A stretch of DNA of 64,000 nt, from the NCBI GenBank assembly GCA_037042185.1, contig JAXQJY010000028.1:1860001-1924000 (forward strand), given 5' to 3'. Origin of the DNA: Sordariomycetes sp. S80-01Y (Eukaryota > Ascomycota > Sordariomycetes). Shown in pieces: positions 1 through 12,277 of this stretch. The translations under genes and the position numbers were made by a program. A model generated the notes under the pieces. That model was not told where the DNA came from, did not search any database, and saw nothing but the letters and a program-made list of their open reading frames with translations. Each line of letters begins with the position of its first letter. Within the stretch, counting starts at the first letter, position 1.

Positions 1-2480
1 ATGTCCATACCACTGTCACGGTCCCGGCGGCTGCGGGTTTCTTCCTCGTCGGCAGCTGAGCTGACGGGGCTGACGCCCCGCGAGTCCCGTTGGACGCCAG
101 CCTCGCTCTGTGCCTGGTCGTCGTGACCCGCCATCGCGACATCTCTCATGCTCGATTGGCGGTTTTCTATGCTAGTCGAGCTGGTGTTGGGGTGCCTGTT
201 CTTTTTCAAGGCACCACCGCCTCGACCAAAGAGACTCTTGCGCCTCGAGCGCTTCTCCTCCTTGGTAGACTGTTCAGCATCATGGTCGTCGTCCTTCTGA
301 TTGCGCTTCTCGCTGACGGACTTGCCCCTTGACAGCCGATTTCGGATCCAGCCCTTAACTTTTGATCCTGGCGAAGTCGGGTCGCTTGGACTCGCGGCAT
401 GGTCAGCCTCTGGATCTGCAGAGGCATTGCCAGCTGTCGTGTCAATGTCAGGTGTGCCAGCGGCAATCGTCGTCGTCGTCTGTGGCTCCACGGTCTCAGC
501 TGGTTCTTGAGCAGGTTCATGCGTGCCCTGTGTCCCTTCTTCAAATGAATATCGCTCGAGGGCCGGCGCGACTGGAGACGTGGTGGTCGCTTCGTGCTCA
601 CTACCGTCGGCAATTACGCCACTGTCGTGCTTGGACTTGCGCTTTCCGTCCTTGGACATTCTCTTTTGCTCAGCTTTCTCAGCCTTCTCTCGCTCCTTAC
701 GAGCCTTCTCTTCTTCCTTCTCCTGCATCTTGCGTGCCTTTTGGTCCTGCTTGTCTTCCTCTGTAGAGTTGTCAGTAAACTACCCGCTCACTTTCGCAAC
801 ATGTGACTTACCCTTGACTCGCTTCCGAATCTCCTTCATCTCTCGCTCGCGCTCTTTCTCGCGCTCCTGCTCGGCCTTCTTGGCCTCTTCCTCCATCTTG
901 AGTACAGCAAGACGCTCGCGCTCTCTTTCCGCCTTCTCGTTAATGTCATCAAGCACAGGCTGCATCCGCTTTGCTGCAATGGCATCGATAGCATCCTGGT
1001 CCATGTACATTCCACCACCAAGACTGAGCTTGCCGGAGTGTTCTCCCCGGGCCTCGTGGCGGGCTTGAGCGGTTTGCTGTGCCCTCACCTCCCAATCGCT
1101 TAGCATCGTAGGGTTGACCTTGCCCGTGTCGCGGTAAGCCTTCTCATCCATGCCATGAAGACGAGCCTTAACATTTCGCTGGGCTGCAGCAAGAAGCTTG
1201 TCCCGATCCTCTTGGCGCTTGGTCTGATCGACTTTGGTGAGCTGCTTAGAGAACATGGACATTTGTTGCCGGATCTTGGCAGACTCCTCCATGTCGTCGA
1301 AATCTTCGTCTGATCCTCTGCGTCTCAGCTTATTCGTTACCGTCCACCTCCGCCTGGGTGCCTGAGCGTTGCCATAGTATTCCTGCATGTCTCGGCTTTG
1401 GTGATGCTCATTCTGCAGCTTCGCCAGACGCTCCTGGGCTTGCCTGTAAGCCGCATCCTGGAGGTTCAGGGCAGGCATTTGCATCTTGTCGGGATCTTGC
1501 CCCTGTGCCTTGGCCTGTTCTACCATCTTCTGTTGCTGGTTATACATCTTCTTGGCCATTTCAACCGCAGATTGGTGAAGACGTTCATTGTTTTGCCTTT
1601 CATCAACCTCAGGTTTGACGAGGGGTCGTGAGGTGAACATGTTTCGGGTCATAGTTGTGACCGGAACGGCACCAGCATCCTCACTGGGGGGTTTCGGTTG
1701 CATAGAAGCGCGGTGAGCTATAGCTGCCCCGTTGAGAGCATTGGCAGCAGCTTTGGAGTCCAGACGAGATTCGGGATTAGGCTCTGATGCAACCGGCACA
1801 GATGTAGCGCGGGGCCGGCTAGAGGCCATTGCACCCTTGGCGGCCAGGAGTGACCGGTCGCCATGAGCAGGCGGTGGACTGGTAGTAGCAGAGTTGCGCA
1901 CCGACATTGATCGGTTCGTGTTGAAAGCCTGTGTCGCAGCGGTATTGCCATGAGAAAGATCATTAGACTGCGTTGGGGCAGGTCGGCTGGCGTGGAAAGC
2001 TTGCGTAGCGGCCGAGTTACCCCAACCTTCATGCTGATTCTTAGAGCTGGTACTGGGCTGATGTTTTAAGGCCGAACTCGCCGACCCAACAGCTAGCAAC
2101 GCGGCTTTGTGGCCATCTGAGGCTGGAGAAGGCTGCCACTGAGGAGACATCTTGTAGTCTTTGGCGAGGACAGCAGCGGCTGATGCGGATGAGAGCTTAT
2201 CGGGTTTCCACAGCTCAACGGTCTTTTGGTTCTGCCAACCTAGGGTTGCGGCAGCCCCGGCAGCCGCACCGTCTGGTTTCAAGCCACTCGAGGGATAGCT
2301 AGGTAAAGTACGTGGGTCAGCGTACTTGAGCCTCCCAGAATTATTGACTGTTGTCAGAGAATAAACGTCAGCGTGGTCAAGAATCGGGAAGCAGGTGGAT
2401 AAATAAGGCAGGATGTGCAGGGATGCTCCTCGGAATGTGACACCTCACATACCTGGGACTTGGGGCGTAGCTTCGGCCAT
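1..2480 (-). CDS. EIS1: Eisosome protein 1 (EIS1 family), 3' end outside window
   Basis: Minus-strand gene with coding exons 2453-2480, 812-2347 and 1-760; it stays open to the left edge, so the C-terminus is missing (774 codons seen). The start at 2480 gives MAEATPQV; splicing over 2348-2452 joins it to NNSGRLKYADPRTLPSY, the typical N-terminus of the Eisosome1 family. The second intron is 761-811. The middle is basic and glutamine-rich; the stretch around the second intron is a highly charged Glu/Arg/Lys coiled coil. The last visible part is Ser/Lys-rich and probably disordered. Known of the family: a component or regulator of eisosomes, the cortical protein assemblies under the plasma membrane furrows. 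Family assignment is by recognised N-terminal sequence; function is inferred from the family. Confidence 0.85.
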
Positions 2481-3592
2481 GGCGGTTACGTCGTCAAAGA
2501 GTCGCCGCGCGACTCTTCTGAATCTTGCAGAGGTGACGCGAGGAAGCCTCTACGCTATCAGAACCTATGGAGCATGTAAGGTATACAGGGTGCAAGCTCG
2601 GAAGCTACCGAGGCGCTCGAATGCAAGTGGTGAGAGAGTTTCGGAGGGAAACCTGCGCATGCAGCACCGTCGCGGTGCGGGTTACTATTATCGGACTTGT
2701 CGGTAAGAAGATTAAATGAATAAACGCGAGGTAACGGAAGAGGAGGAGAGTCGATGGTTTTGAGGTTCTGGCCAAGGAGGGAAACCAGCAGTCATTAGCT
2801 CGAAAGTTGGGCCGTGCCTTCCTCGTCATGGCCTCAATTCCATTCCACAGCAAACCCACGGCACCTTGCCTTCCCCGGAAGGGTTCTGGGAGTTGACGTC
2901 ATTGAGATCTATGTGGGTGACGCTAGGAAGGAGCGCTGCGGCGCGTCTGACGATTAGCGTCTTGTCTCGGGCGACGCAGGAGCTTTACTGATTGGCTGAC
3001 ACTCAAAGCTCCAAAGTGAAGTTCCAGCCTGCAGCTCAAGCTCAGGTGAAGCCCCCATTCGTCGGTCTGCCCGTCACCAATGGCCGTCCCCAATTCATGC
3101 GACCCCATCTTGCAATTCAAAGTTGCGATGACATTCATGGATACAATGCCACACTGATCGACAGGGTCGGGTGCTGTGGAAAAGTCGATGGTGGAACATG
3201 GAGATTGGAAGGCTGTGCAGCTGATCGTTCGCTTATTTACAATCAGAATAACAGTCATTCAAGGCACGTCGAGATGCTGGCGAATGGACTCCTTCACTTA
3301 TTGATCTGAGGCACACAAGATCTGGGGTTAATCTAGAGCAGAAGCTTTGAGACGAAGCCTTGTTGTTGAAGCATCCGTTATACCGCAGTTGCAGGCTACT
3401 GAGGGTCTTCGGGTAGGGCTGGCGGCAGCTGTCAATCTCACCAATTGCGGCCCTGCCAGATTGGTCCAGGGTCTGGTCACCCCCAGACTCCCACAAACGC
3501 CAGATCAACCCAAGAAACCCTTGGAATTCACATCACAGTGAAACATTGGATCGAAAGACCACCGAGCACCTTGGCGAGCGCAACAAGACAGC
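2481..3592. other. Divergent intergenic region, eis1 / phosphatase
   Basis: About 1.1 kb between two diverging genes. Open frames here are short and overlap on both strands without a recognisable protein. It probably holds both promoters and leaders. I see no repeat or RNA gene. Confidence 0.6.
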
Positions 3593-4587
3593 ATGGCAAC
3601 CGGTGTGCAGCATCAGGAGCTTAACCTCGAAGGCGTCACCAATTTTCGCGATGTAGGCAAAACCATTAATCAGTTTTTGGGTCGGCGGCAGCTGCGCGAA
3701 GGCAGCTTCTTCAGATCCGCACGTCTGGGTAAGCCCCTCATGACCTCCAGCGAAGCTCTCCCTAACGTCGTGCAGAGGAAGCTACCGACCAAGATAGGCG
3801 AGTGATCGCTAGGGATCTAGGGGTTACGACCGTAGTCGACCTCCGCACAAAGTAAGCCTAGATCAAGATCTCCCAACATATGAAGTGTATTGACAGAGCG
3901 GCAAGATCGGAACACCTTGAGCAACAAAATAAATACCGCGGCAGACTAGCGGCCGCAGTATCACACCCCCTTCCCGACACGGCCCGCACGCAGCCTCTTA
4001 GGATCCAAGGCCTTACGTATCACAGCATCAAAGTGGCTGATGGGCGCAGGTTCCAGCTAAACTTACTGCGCCAGTTGGTCTGGTGGAACTTCATCAAGTT
4101 CATGTGCTTGCTCGTCATGGGATATCGCTTGGAGGCCATCAACATCATAAGTCGAGAGGTGATGCTCCCACGCGGTCTGCTGGGCATGGGACTGGATACG
4201 CTGGACTGGTCCGGGGATGAGATCAAGAAAGTGCTGATGTTATACGCTGAGCCGGGAGGCCTTCCTAACATTGTACATTGTTCGCATGGCAAGGATCGCA
4301 CAGGTTTGATCTGCGCTTTGGTGTTAATGATACTAGACGTGCCCGTCGAGGCCATCGAGCATGACTACTTCTTGACGGATCAGGTTGCGATAGAGGTCTT
4401 GCACGAGAGGGAGAGGGAGTTCGCCAAGATTGGACTACCTGAGGAATGGGCGGGTACAGACAGGCAGATGATCGTTGGACTGATGGATCATTTGGACGAC
4501 CACTATGGCGGCCTCGATGCTTACTTGGATGGTATTGACGTTTCAAAGGAGATGAGGTACAAGATAAGGGAGAACCTGCGGTACTGA
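3593..4587 (+). CDS. Tyrosine/lipid phosphatase, HCX5R type (PF13350-like)
   Basis: Three exons, 3593-3728, 3776-3851 and 3897-4587, encode 300 residues. The N-terminal block NLEGVTNFRDVGKT is the usual opening of the Tyr_phosphatase3 / MptpB-like family. The P-loop HCSHGKDRTG lies at residues 198-207, with the catalytic cysteine at 199 and the arginine at 205. The Lys-Asp inside the loop is typical of members that also accept phosphoinositides. A hydrophobic patch near residues 130-145 precedes the catalytic loop. Both introns are under 50 nt and keep phase. Known of the family: dual tyrosine/serine or phosphoinositide phosphatases; the substrate here is unknown. The stop lies 64 bp from the end of the convergent methyltransferase gene. 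Confidence 0.88.
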
Positions 4588-4651
4588 GGAGATGATCGAG
4601 TAGTTGGTCTGAGCCTCTTTTTATTTTATTTTTTATCCTTGGATGAAGGGT

Positions 4652-5922
4652 CTATATCTTCCTGAAGCGACCCTGAAGCCAACAACGGTACATCTTCTTC
4701 TCCTCTTTTCGGTTCACCAGCAATCTTCGATCGACACCTAAGTCTTCGATATCGAATTTTGGCCGATCATCATGGTCACCAAGACCAACGTCCGTTTTGC
4801 CAGACCAAATACCAGCAAGCTCATCCTTGTCAAAGAAGTACACACGGGTACCGTCTCCTCTGATATAAAAGTTCTCCTCGAGGTATCTCCCTTTTCGAAA
4901 GCGCACCTGGGCGAGGTCCCCTCTTCCATAGTCTCGGAAGCAGACCAAGCCACCTGGCTTCAGCACCCGATGTACATTTCGGATGGCAGTGGCCCACTCT
5001 GCTGGCGACAATGCTGAGAAGATGAATATCAATATCGCCACATCTACGGAACCTTCCTCTAGACCCGGCGGCAGATCTTGCCCGGCAACATCCCAGACAT
5101 CTGCCTTTATGTACTTTTCATCGTAGCCTTCATGCTTCCGCATCACGTCTACGGCTGTCTTTGAGAAGTCGCAAGCGTGAATCTTTAGATTGGGGTTCTT
5201 GTTGTTGGCGAGGACGGGAAAGGCGGTGTTGCCAGCACCTGCGCCAATCTCGAGGAGCACAGCGGGCGGGGAGTCCTCGTGGGTTACGTCTGCGAGGATG
5301 GGAAATTCTTGCTGCAACCATTTCCTGTTTTTAAAGAAGTTGGCTGTGTTGTTCTTATAGAAGAGGTTCCACCACTTGGCTGGGTTGGTGTTAAATCTGC
5401 CTGGGTCGAGTTAGCCTAGTTCTCGACGAACGTGTTCAAAAGGGCGCGCGTTGTGTGAATTGGGTCAGATGGGAGCGAAAGACTTGAAGGTAAGGTTTTC
5501 ATCATGTCTTCAGATGAACTATGCATTTGGTTGGAGAATCATCATCCAAAAGAGGGTATCTGATAAAAGAAGGGGGTCTTACTCTTGTCAAAGTCAGAGA
5601 CGGGAGATTGACGCTGCATCTCAAACTGCTTTTCAGCATACTCCTTGTACGCATCATCAGTCTCGACGTGGTCCCAGGCGTTGTACTCGTAGACATTGTC
5701 TCCCGCCTCCAGGTAACGCTGGCCAAACATAAACGGGTCCGTTCGTTTCGCGTTGTTACAAGGGTCGTGTGACCTGTGTGCAGGGACTTCCTCTGTCCTC
5801 TCGGACTTTGCTTCAGCCACTGGGGCATCAATCTGCAGGGCGGCCAGCTCTCCCGTTGGTGTTTCCTCTGCTAGAGGGTTTTGCTGGCCGCTCTCCGCCG
5901 CCATGACTGGCGCAGAGGACAT
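4652..5922 (-). CDS. tRNA m3C methyltransferase (METTL2/METTL8, Trm140-like)
   Basis: Two exons (5583-5922 and 4652-5400; the 182 nt intron is long for this locus) encode 362 residues. The N-terminal third holds the family signature with DPFMFGQRYL and YEYNAWDHVE, continued across the splice by NPAKWWNLFYKNN. SAM motif I, LLEIGAGAGNT, is at about residues 162-172, followed by DFSKTAVDVM and the VDVAILIFIFSAL strand. In yeast Trm140 and the animal METTL2/6/8 proteins, this architecture makes 3-methylcytidine at tRNA position 32. The gene is divergent from emc2, and the two share a 400 bp promoter interval. The family is secure; which tRNAs are modified cannot be read here. Confidence 0.87.
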
Positions 5923-6322
5923 ACTCAGCTCTCACTTGAGTAGGAAGATATGTCCTTGGCTTGCTTGGGAGTTACAAGTCTCGGAGGCGGTCAAAAGTTG
6001 TGAAAGTCGAAAATTGGTTCGGGATGAGAGAGTAAAGAAGTGCGGGAAACCCTTCGAAAAATTGATGAAAGTCATGCTTGGCCCACTACGGGCGGTCGGG
6101 GTTCGGTGGTGGAATATTCCGGCCAGCGTTTGTGTGTCGGGGCGTGCCTGGGAGCTTGACCAACCACGGGACGCATTCATTCTCCAGCTCCAGCCTGAAG
6201 TCTATATTGCCAGAGCTTCATCGAGTCGAGTTCCACCTGGGAAGGCTAACTCCACTATCAACCAACATCGCTTTTGAACGCACCCCGTTCCATCAATAGT
6301 GCGAGCGCGCAGAACACATATA
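5923..6322. promoter_or_regulatory. Shared promoter interval, methyltransferase / emc2
   Basis: The 400 bp between two outward-facing start codons must contain both core promoters. I see no distinctive operator or repeat in it. Confidence 0.5.
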
Positions 6323-7353
6323 ATGGCACCTTCACTGACGCAGCCTCACGGCAACCTCACCCCCGCCGAAGCCCTCTATCTGTCCCAACAGGCACCCTCA
6401 ATCCTCAAATCCAACCCCCGATCCATATCTTCATCGCCTCTATCGAGTCTCTTTTCCGCTCCAGAATCGGCCGAGCTATGGGTCATCTACGAGAACCTCC
6501 TCATGGCCTGCCTCCGTGCAGGCGACGATCAATCAGCTCTCGAATGTCTCGAACGTCTGGTTCGACGCTTCGGAACGAACAACGAGCGCATCATGGCGCT
6601 GAAGGGCTTAGGGAAGGAAGCCACGGCGGAGAACGATGAGGCACTGAAGAAGGTATTGGAGGAGTATCAAGAGATATTGGACGAAAATGCTGCGAATGTG
6701 CCCATTGCGAAAAGGAAGGTTGCGTTGTTAAGGAGCATGGGTCGGGAGGCAGAGGCTATACAGGCGTTGACGGCCTTGTTGGACATCTCACCAGTCGATT
6801 CAGAGGCTTGGAGTGAGCTGGCAGATTTGTATCTGTCCCAGGGGCTGTATGCGCAGGCTGTCCATGCGCTTGAGGAAGTTCTTATTTTGGTGCCGAATGC
6901 GTGGAACGTACGTTCGGGGCCCCCTAATGCTGTACGCAAGCCGAATCGCTAACAACCTCTCAGTTTCAAGCTCGGTTAGGAGAGGTTCTTCTCATGGCTG
7001 CCAGTGCCAACTCCGACTCGCAACAGAAATACTTGGCCGAGTCAGTCAAGCGCTTCTGTCGGAGTGTGGAGCTCTGTGAAGACTATCTACGTGGCTACTA
7101 TGGTCTCAAAAAGGTCACTGATCAGATCTTGAAAGACACCGATAAGGCCAAGAAGGGCAGGACGGATCCGGAAGTCTTCCAAATGCCCGAGCAGAAGACG
7201 ATTGAGAGGCTGAACCAAGCGGCCACAGACAAATTGGCTGAGATTGTGAGGAGGAATACAGCCGGCGAGCCCGGATGGCAAGGGTATAAGAAGGACGAAG
7301 TCGACGCCGCAAAGGAGTTGATCTCCAAGTCAACGGCGAAGACTGAGCGGTGA
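6323..7353 (+). CDS. EMC2: ER membrane protein complex subunit 2 (EMC2/Oca3), TPR protein
   Basis: Two exons, 6323-6907 and 6964-7353, encode 324 residues. The start chosen is the ATG giving MAPSLTQPHGNLTPAEAL; the eight upstream in-frame codons begin with GTG. Tetratricopeptide-like helix pairs run from about residue 50 to 200, including AWSELADLYLSQGLYAQAVHALEEV, broken here as AWSELADLYLSQG then LYAQAVHALEE. The C-terminal half has CEDYLRGYYGLKK, characteristic of EMC2. Known role: a cytosolic scaffold subunit of the conserved EMC insertase, which places tail-anchored and multipass proteins in the ER membrane. The intron (6908-6963) is phase 0. Confidence 0.9.
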
Positions 7354-7771
7354 GGCGGGCTCTCCAGCAGATTGATGGAGCTTTGATCAATCAAACAAGC
7401 GATGCCTTTGGAACGACCAATCGAGCAACGTGATAGAGTGACCTCGCATTTATGGCCAAACCGCTAGCCGTCACTCAGCTACACACTGCAGAGCGACCGA
7501 GATCCGGAAATCAGCATGCACTCAGAGCTGTACAGGCTGGCTCAGCTACCTCATGCAACAAAATCATATCTATTCCGGTCATGTCTATTTCAGCACGGTT
7601 CGAGCCGTACTTGTAGTCGCTCGTCGCGCATCGCAGCCAAGGCGGCCTATCTACGCAGTTCCCAAGAATTAAACACAGAAAATCAACCACGCTGTCTTGC
7701 CGCTCGCTTGCTCATCTGTGAGAAACCTTCCTCGGCGTGGTCTCTCTCGATCCGATGCAACTATTGGGATG
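7354..7771. other. Tail-to-tail intergenic, emc2 / RTA1-like
   Basis: 418 bp between converging genes. No gene or repeat recognised; 3' untranslated sequence of both neighbours is expected here. Confidence 0.5.
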
Positions 7772-8750
7772 TCAGACATACGATTGGCCGTCGCGGCTGC
7801 TCTGTGTTGAGGCCAGCTTGCCAAAGGACCCGCCCCTCTTCATCAGCTCCATCCCATTTCTAATCGGAATCTCTCCCCTGAGAAGCATCTTGATCTCGCT
7901 GGGGTGGAACCAATTCATCCACACCATGCAGATGAAGATCAACACCGAGTCGAACACGAACAAGAAGGCCTCTGTTGTCATCAAATATCCCTTGTTGCCC
8001 TCAATGTACTCAATCGCGCGGAACACACTTCGGATCCAAATGAGAGCACTGGTCACATACAGTGTCGTCAAGTACTGCCTCCACCTGATCATAGGGTCCT
8101 GACTCTTCGGGGTAGGAGCCTTATTCATCCTTCTGTGGAATATGGCGCTGCTGACCACAAAGAAGCCAAACACAAAAAGCTGCACAAACAGACCGCCGAT
8201 GATGACGTACTCTCCAATCTCCATGTTGTTGTTGTCTTCTCCACCCATGGCCATGATGCCTCCGCCGGATGATTGCATGAGTAAAGACAGCACATCACCC
8301 GCGACGAACAGCTTGGTAGACCAGCGGCGGCGGACAACAGCATGGTGCTCGCCTTGGGTGAGGAGGATGATGCGTCCGAGGATCATGTAGATGGAGGCGG
8401 CCATGAAGGCAGGGGCGATGAGAAGGAAGATGTTCTGAACGATGTAAGGACCCAGCGTCCAGCAGCCGGCGTCTTCGAGAGCGTTGATCGTTCGGGCTAC
8501 GTAACCGATTATTTCACCTATGACCTCCTGTTAGCATCGGGCAAAAGGACACTTGAAGGGTTGCCTCACAGCAACCGCCGGCGAAGAAGGCTCCAAGGTA
8601 CCATGTTCTGGTCCGGATCATCTGAAAGCCATGAAGGATGGTTGTGATGGCGAAAAGAACGGCGAAAAGGATCGGGGCCGGAACATTAGGCTCGAATCGG
8701 TATAAAGACCAGTCGGCCTCTTCGTAGTAAGGATTACACTGATCAGACAT
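7772..8750 (-). CDS. RTA1-like seven-transmembrane protein
   Basis: Exons 8570-8750 and 7772-8517 (intron 8518-8569) encode 308 residues. Seven hydrophobic segments can be read, starting with ILFAVLFAITTILHGFQM and including GPYIVQNIFLLIAPAFMAAS. The segment after the splice, CEIIGYVART, matches the family's conserved CGGxxExIGYxxR stretch. The loop ITTLYVTSALIWIRSVFR and the last helix with YIEG nearby are typical of RTA1. Known of the family: fungal lipid-translocating exporter-like proteins, linked in yeast to sphingoid-base and 7-aminocholesterol tolerance; the transported compound here is unknown. The gene is divergent from a Zn2Cys6 regulator, but nothing shows that they act together. 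Confidence 0.9.
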
Positions 8751-9452
8751 TGTGGCACGTCCCAGGCAGGACTAGACCAAAAAGCGTCGTGCCCGCTCGA
8801 GACTGTAAAGACAAGTGAATCAAGGGGTTATGAAGCAATGGATTCTCGAGCTGGTCGAGGCAAGGAAACAGGCGAAAGATGTATGTAAGAAGAGAATGGA
8901 AGAAGGGAAGGGCATTGGGGCATTCAGGGAGTGCACCTTAATATCAGCATTTGAAATGTACTCTCTTCACAAACCAGAGAATGCTCATACATGTTGGCCT
9001 CCATCGTCTTGGCCAGCCATAGGCAAGGGTCCGGCGCAAAAGCAGGCAGTGCAGTTCCTTTACGAGTATACGATCAAGTTGCGATATCAATCCGAGCGGT
9101 TGCGAGAACGACCCACAGCTGTACGAGTCGCCGAGCGCGAAAAAGGAGCCACCGCCCCGGAACTGTGCATAGAGCAACCGAAAGAAGCGGAGCCACGGTC
9201 AGCCTGTGCTCCACTATTGCGAGGATTCTCCTCGAACCCTCGGATACCCAGCTTTGCAATGCTTAGCCCTCTGCTCGGACTCCTTGAGTTTCCCGATCGA
9301 GCGCGCATATTAGAGACCATTCCCGTTGGCTCGCTTTACATACGAAAGCGCGGGTTCGCCGACGAATGTTTCTGGAAGTTCTGTCAACTTACGCAAGTCT
9401 CATCCACGCCTTGTCTGTCCCTGCCAAGCCAACCTCCCGGGGCGATTTCAGC
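8751..9452. promoter_or_regulatory. Divergent interval, RTA1-like / Zn2Cys6 gene
   Basis: About 700 bp between outward-facing starts. A long plus-strand open frame crosses it, but it has no family signature and runs into the regulator in another frame. No operator or repeat recognised. Confidence 0.45.
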
Positions 9453-10796
9453 ATGTTCCCGCGGCGCTCACACACAAAGTCCCGTAACGGCTGCAGAGAG
9501 TGTAAGAGACGCAAGGTCAAGGTATGTTACCCCGGTGCGGAGAAAAAGGCCCAGGTTTTCATCACAGTCCACATTGGGTTTCCAAACGCTGATAGGCATT
9601 CCGTCCAGTGCGATGAGTCTTATCCGTGTTGTTTCAACTGCGCCCGCCACCACGTTCCTTGCAGCTTGGGATCTAAGGACATTGGAGATGGTATTATTCC
9701 CAGCGTGAATCACACGTCGGGCTATTTGCCCCACGTCCATAATCCCAATTCCAACGTATCACCATCTGTTGCGTTTGGAAATCTAGCTCAACTCCTCGAT
9801 AATGGACGCGCAAACGCTTTGTCAACCACCAACCCGGAGCAAGAGGGCTGGGCGCTTGAACTGTTGCACCACTGGTGCATCCATACGGCAAACGCTGTCG
9901 CTTATCGACCAGAAGTCCAGCAGGTTTGGAAGGTTCATGTGCCAGAGATAGGCTATAGATGCCGTTATGTAATGTACGGCATCATGGCCCTTGCCGCCCT
10001 CCACAAGGCAGTCTTACTGCCCGCGCAACGCGAAACTTACCTCGACCTGGCCGCCTATTATCAGACTCTGGGTCTGCAACGCTTCCTATCTGAGATCCAT
10101 CGCATCAACGATGACACATGGCAACAGACATTCTGCTTCTCCTCGACAGTTCTTATGTACGCCATGTGCTCCCCGGTGTTGAGGAAAAAGGAGGCGATGC
10201 TCAATCCGCTGCAAACGACGGCAGATATGTTCACATTCTCGAGGGGAACTCGCGCCATAGTGCTCCCTTCCCAAAGTCGGATAGGATCGACCAAATTGCG
10301 GCCATTGGCAGCTTGTGTCTTCGTAGTGGACGAGGAGGACCCGTCGTTCAAACACCCGCGACTCGAGAATTCGCCGTTACCGCTCGACACCTTCGAGGCT
10401 CTCGATAGACTCCGGACGTTTGTTGACCGTCTTCCATTGACGCGTCGAGAGGCCTACAAGAGTGCAGTTGACGACCTGATCCGAACAGGCTACATAGTTG
10501 CACATGGAGGGATGCAAACCGAGACGGGCATGGTCATGTTCTGGATATTTGTCGTGTCAGAAGCTGTCGTGAACGACATTTCAGCGGGTGACCCGTTTGG
10601 GCTGGTGGTACTCGCACACCTCGCAGTGTTCTACGCCGTGCTCGAGCCGAGATTCTGGTTTTTCAGGGGCTGGCCCAGACTGATGTTCAGGGCGATCGAC
10701 GAAAACTTGGTGGATGAGGATGGCTCTTTCGCAGAGGCAATAGCGTGGCCGAGGCGTCAAATCTTTGAGACATTCGCCAGCAGCAGCATTGGGTGA
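9453..10796 (+). CDS. Zn(II)2Cys6 transcription factor, Upc2-like
   Basis: Exons 9453-9521 and 9609-10796 encode 418 residues. The 87 nt intron is a multiple of three with no stop, so the unspliced frame stays open. Removing it restores a perfect cluster: cysteines at residues 14, 17, 24, 31, 34 and 41 (C-X2-C-X6-C-X6-C-X2-C-X6-C). That argues for splicing and for the start at 9453, just ahead of the cluster. The rest, with ELLHHWCIHTANAV and YGIMALAALHKAVL, resembles the ligand/regulatory part of Upc2- and sterol-uptake-control-type regulators. Expected to be nuclear. Target genes and ligand cannot be told; closeness to the Upc2 family is from sequence feel only. Confidence 0.85.
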   Translation: MFPRRSHTKSRNGCRECKRRKVKVCYPGAEKKAQVFITVHIGFPNADRHSVQCDESYPCCFNCARHHVPCSLGSKDIGDGIIPSVNHTSGYLPHVHNPNSNVSPSVAFGNLAQLLDNGRANALSTTNPEQEGWALELLHHWCIHTANAVAYRPEVQQVWKVHVPEIGYRCRYVMYGIMALAALHKAVLLPAQRETYLDLAAYYQTLGLQRFLSEIHRINDDTWQQTFCFSSTVLMYAMCSPVLRKKEAMLNPLQTTADMFTFSRGTRAIVLPSQSRIGSTKLRPLAACVFVVDEEDPSFKHPRLENSPLPLDTFEALDRLRTFVDRLPLTRREAYKSAVDDLIRTGYIVAHGGMQTETGMVMFWIFVVSEAVVNDISAGDPFGLVVLAHLAVFYAVLEPRFWFFRGWPRLMFRAIDENLVDEDGSFAEAIAWPRRQIFETFASSSIG

Positions 10797-12277
10797 GACG
10801 CGAGGGGCGCGGCCCTGTGGTTGAGCGCTTGCATACTCAGTCAGCGGGGATGGCACCAGCCGTGCTGCCTATCTGTGCGAGGCTTTGGTGGCATCTGTCA
10901 GGCTCATCTGTCGTGGGGCCAGTCAGGCATCAGTGCGAAGCTTGCCTGCAGCCTGAGATGGCACGCAGGCGCTCGCGCGAGGCAATTGGATTGCGCCGAT
11001 TGTGAGAAGCAGCATTCTGGCCTGTCGGCTGCCATCTGGACCATTCTCTCGGGTGGATTGGCAGATGGTTTGCAGTGTCTGTGCATGTCGAGCTGGCGAT
11101 CCGGTTCGCTCGACTGTCTGGCGGTGGATGAAAAAAAGAAATCTGGTTTGACGTGGGCAGAGGATATTGGCCTGGGATGTGGCTGGCAGAAAATTACTGC
11201 AGGAGCGATTGACTCACAGGCTTGTTCCTGCCTTGCGTGTCTCGCAGTGCAGGATTGACCATGCTGGTGAGGAAGCCGTGGTGCACCGTGAGTGGAGGAG
11301 AACAGGCCGATTGGGCTCGGAGGCTCGTCGCAGCTGCGAGTGCCCTGTTGTTCAGTACCAGCTGAGGGCCATCGGCACTGCCAATCCAGTGGCAACCTGC
11401 AATGGCAGCACAACAGAGCCCAAGCGGGAGCGTGCACTGGGCCTGCCATGCCATGCCATGCCATGCGGGGGCAAATCCGAAGCACCACAACAACTCAAAC
11501 TATTTCCCACCTGGCCAAAACAATCCGCCGTAGACAAACTTGCTAGCCCGGATCTTTGTTTACTTTGCAAACACCGTCGAAACTCTATTGCCCCTTTTAC
11601 GCTCCGACTTGGCCTTGCCTCTTTTTCTAGCCTGCCGTCATTCAGCTTTGGCGCAATATCCACTGCCCTACCACCAACCGCCCCGGCCTTCAGCTCCTAG
11701 AATTGGCTTCAAGGGATCTGCCGGCTGGGCGCTTCACCGACCACCAATACTTGCACCGGACCGAAAGACGAAGCGGCTAGCCAGCGAGAGCAACAGCGAC
11801 GGTCAGCAGACCACAGCGCCCTCAATCTTCGGCGACACAGCCCGTCACAAACACACCACCACCTCCCGCCACCTGCTACCAGCACCGAAACAGTCACGAC
11901 CCCTCCTTCTCCCACCATCCTAACATCACCGCTTCCCTCGCCTCCCCTCATCCCTCCGAACTCTCCTTTTCTCCTCTCGCGCAACGCAACGCAGCACGCA
12001 CCGACGTTGCGCCCGCTCGCGGCACGTCGAGTCTCGTCACCGCCAAACTGCCGTCATCTACACGACTAGCTAACCCATCGCTTCTGAGTCCCCGTCTTTG
12101 TTTTTGTCCTCGGGCGCATTGCAATCGACGCCTTGCGCTCCACCTGCACTTCACCCAGCGAGGCCCCGCCCCGTCGCCCAACCTATCCTGGGATCCCTCG
12201 CCTCACCATCACCATCGCCATCACCACCTCGGCATTATCGATTATTACTCAAGCAATAACAGCATATCGTCTTTGCT
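10797..12277. other. Long gene-free leader/promoter region with C/T-rich tract
   Basis: About 1.5 kb without a convincing gene. The right part (about 11640-12250) is strongly C/T-rich, as is usual just upstream of fungal transcription starts, and leads into the ubiquitin-like-domain gene. A TGCCA pentamer array lies at 11444-11466. Confidence 0.55.
11444..11466. repeat. TGCCA pentanucleotide microsatellite
   Basis: More than four perfect head-to-tail copies of TGCCA. A second, less perfect array of the same unit lies at about 44842-44875. Confidence 0.85.

Noticed and set aside
8815-9708. 297-codon plus-strand open frame upstream of and into the Zn2Cys6 gene
   Set aside because: No recognisable sequence, and it overlaps the regulator in a different frame; composition looks random.
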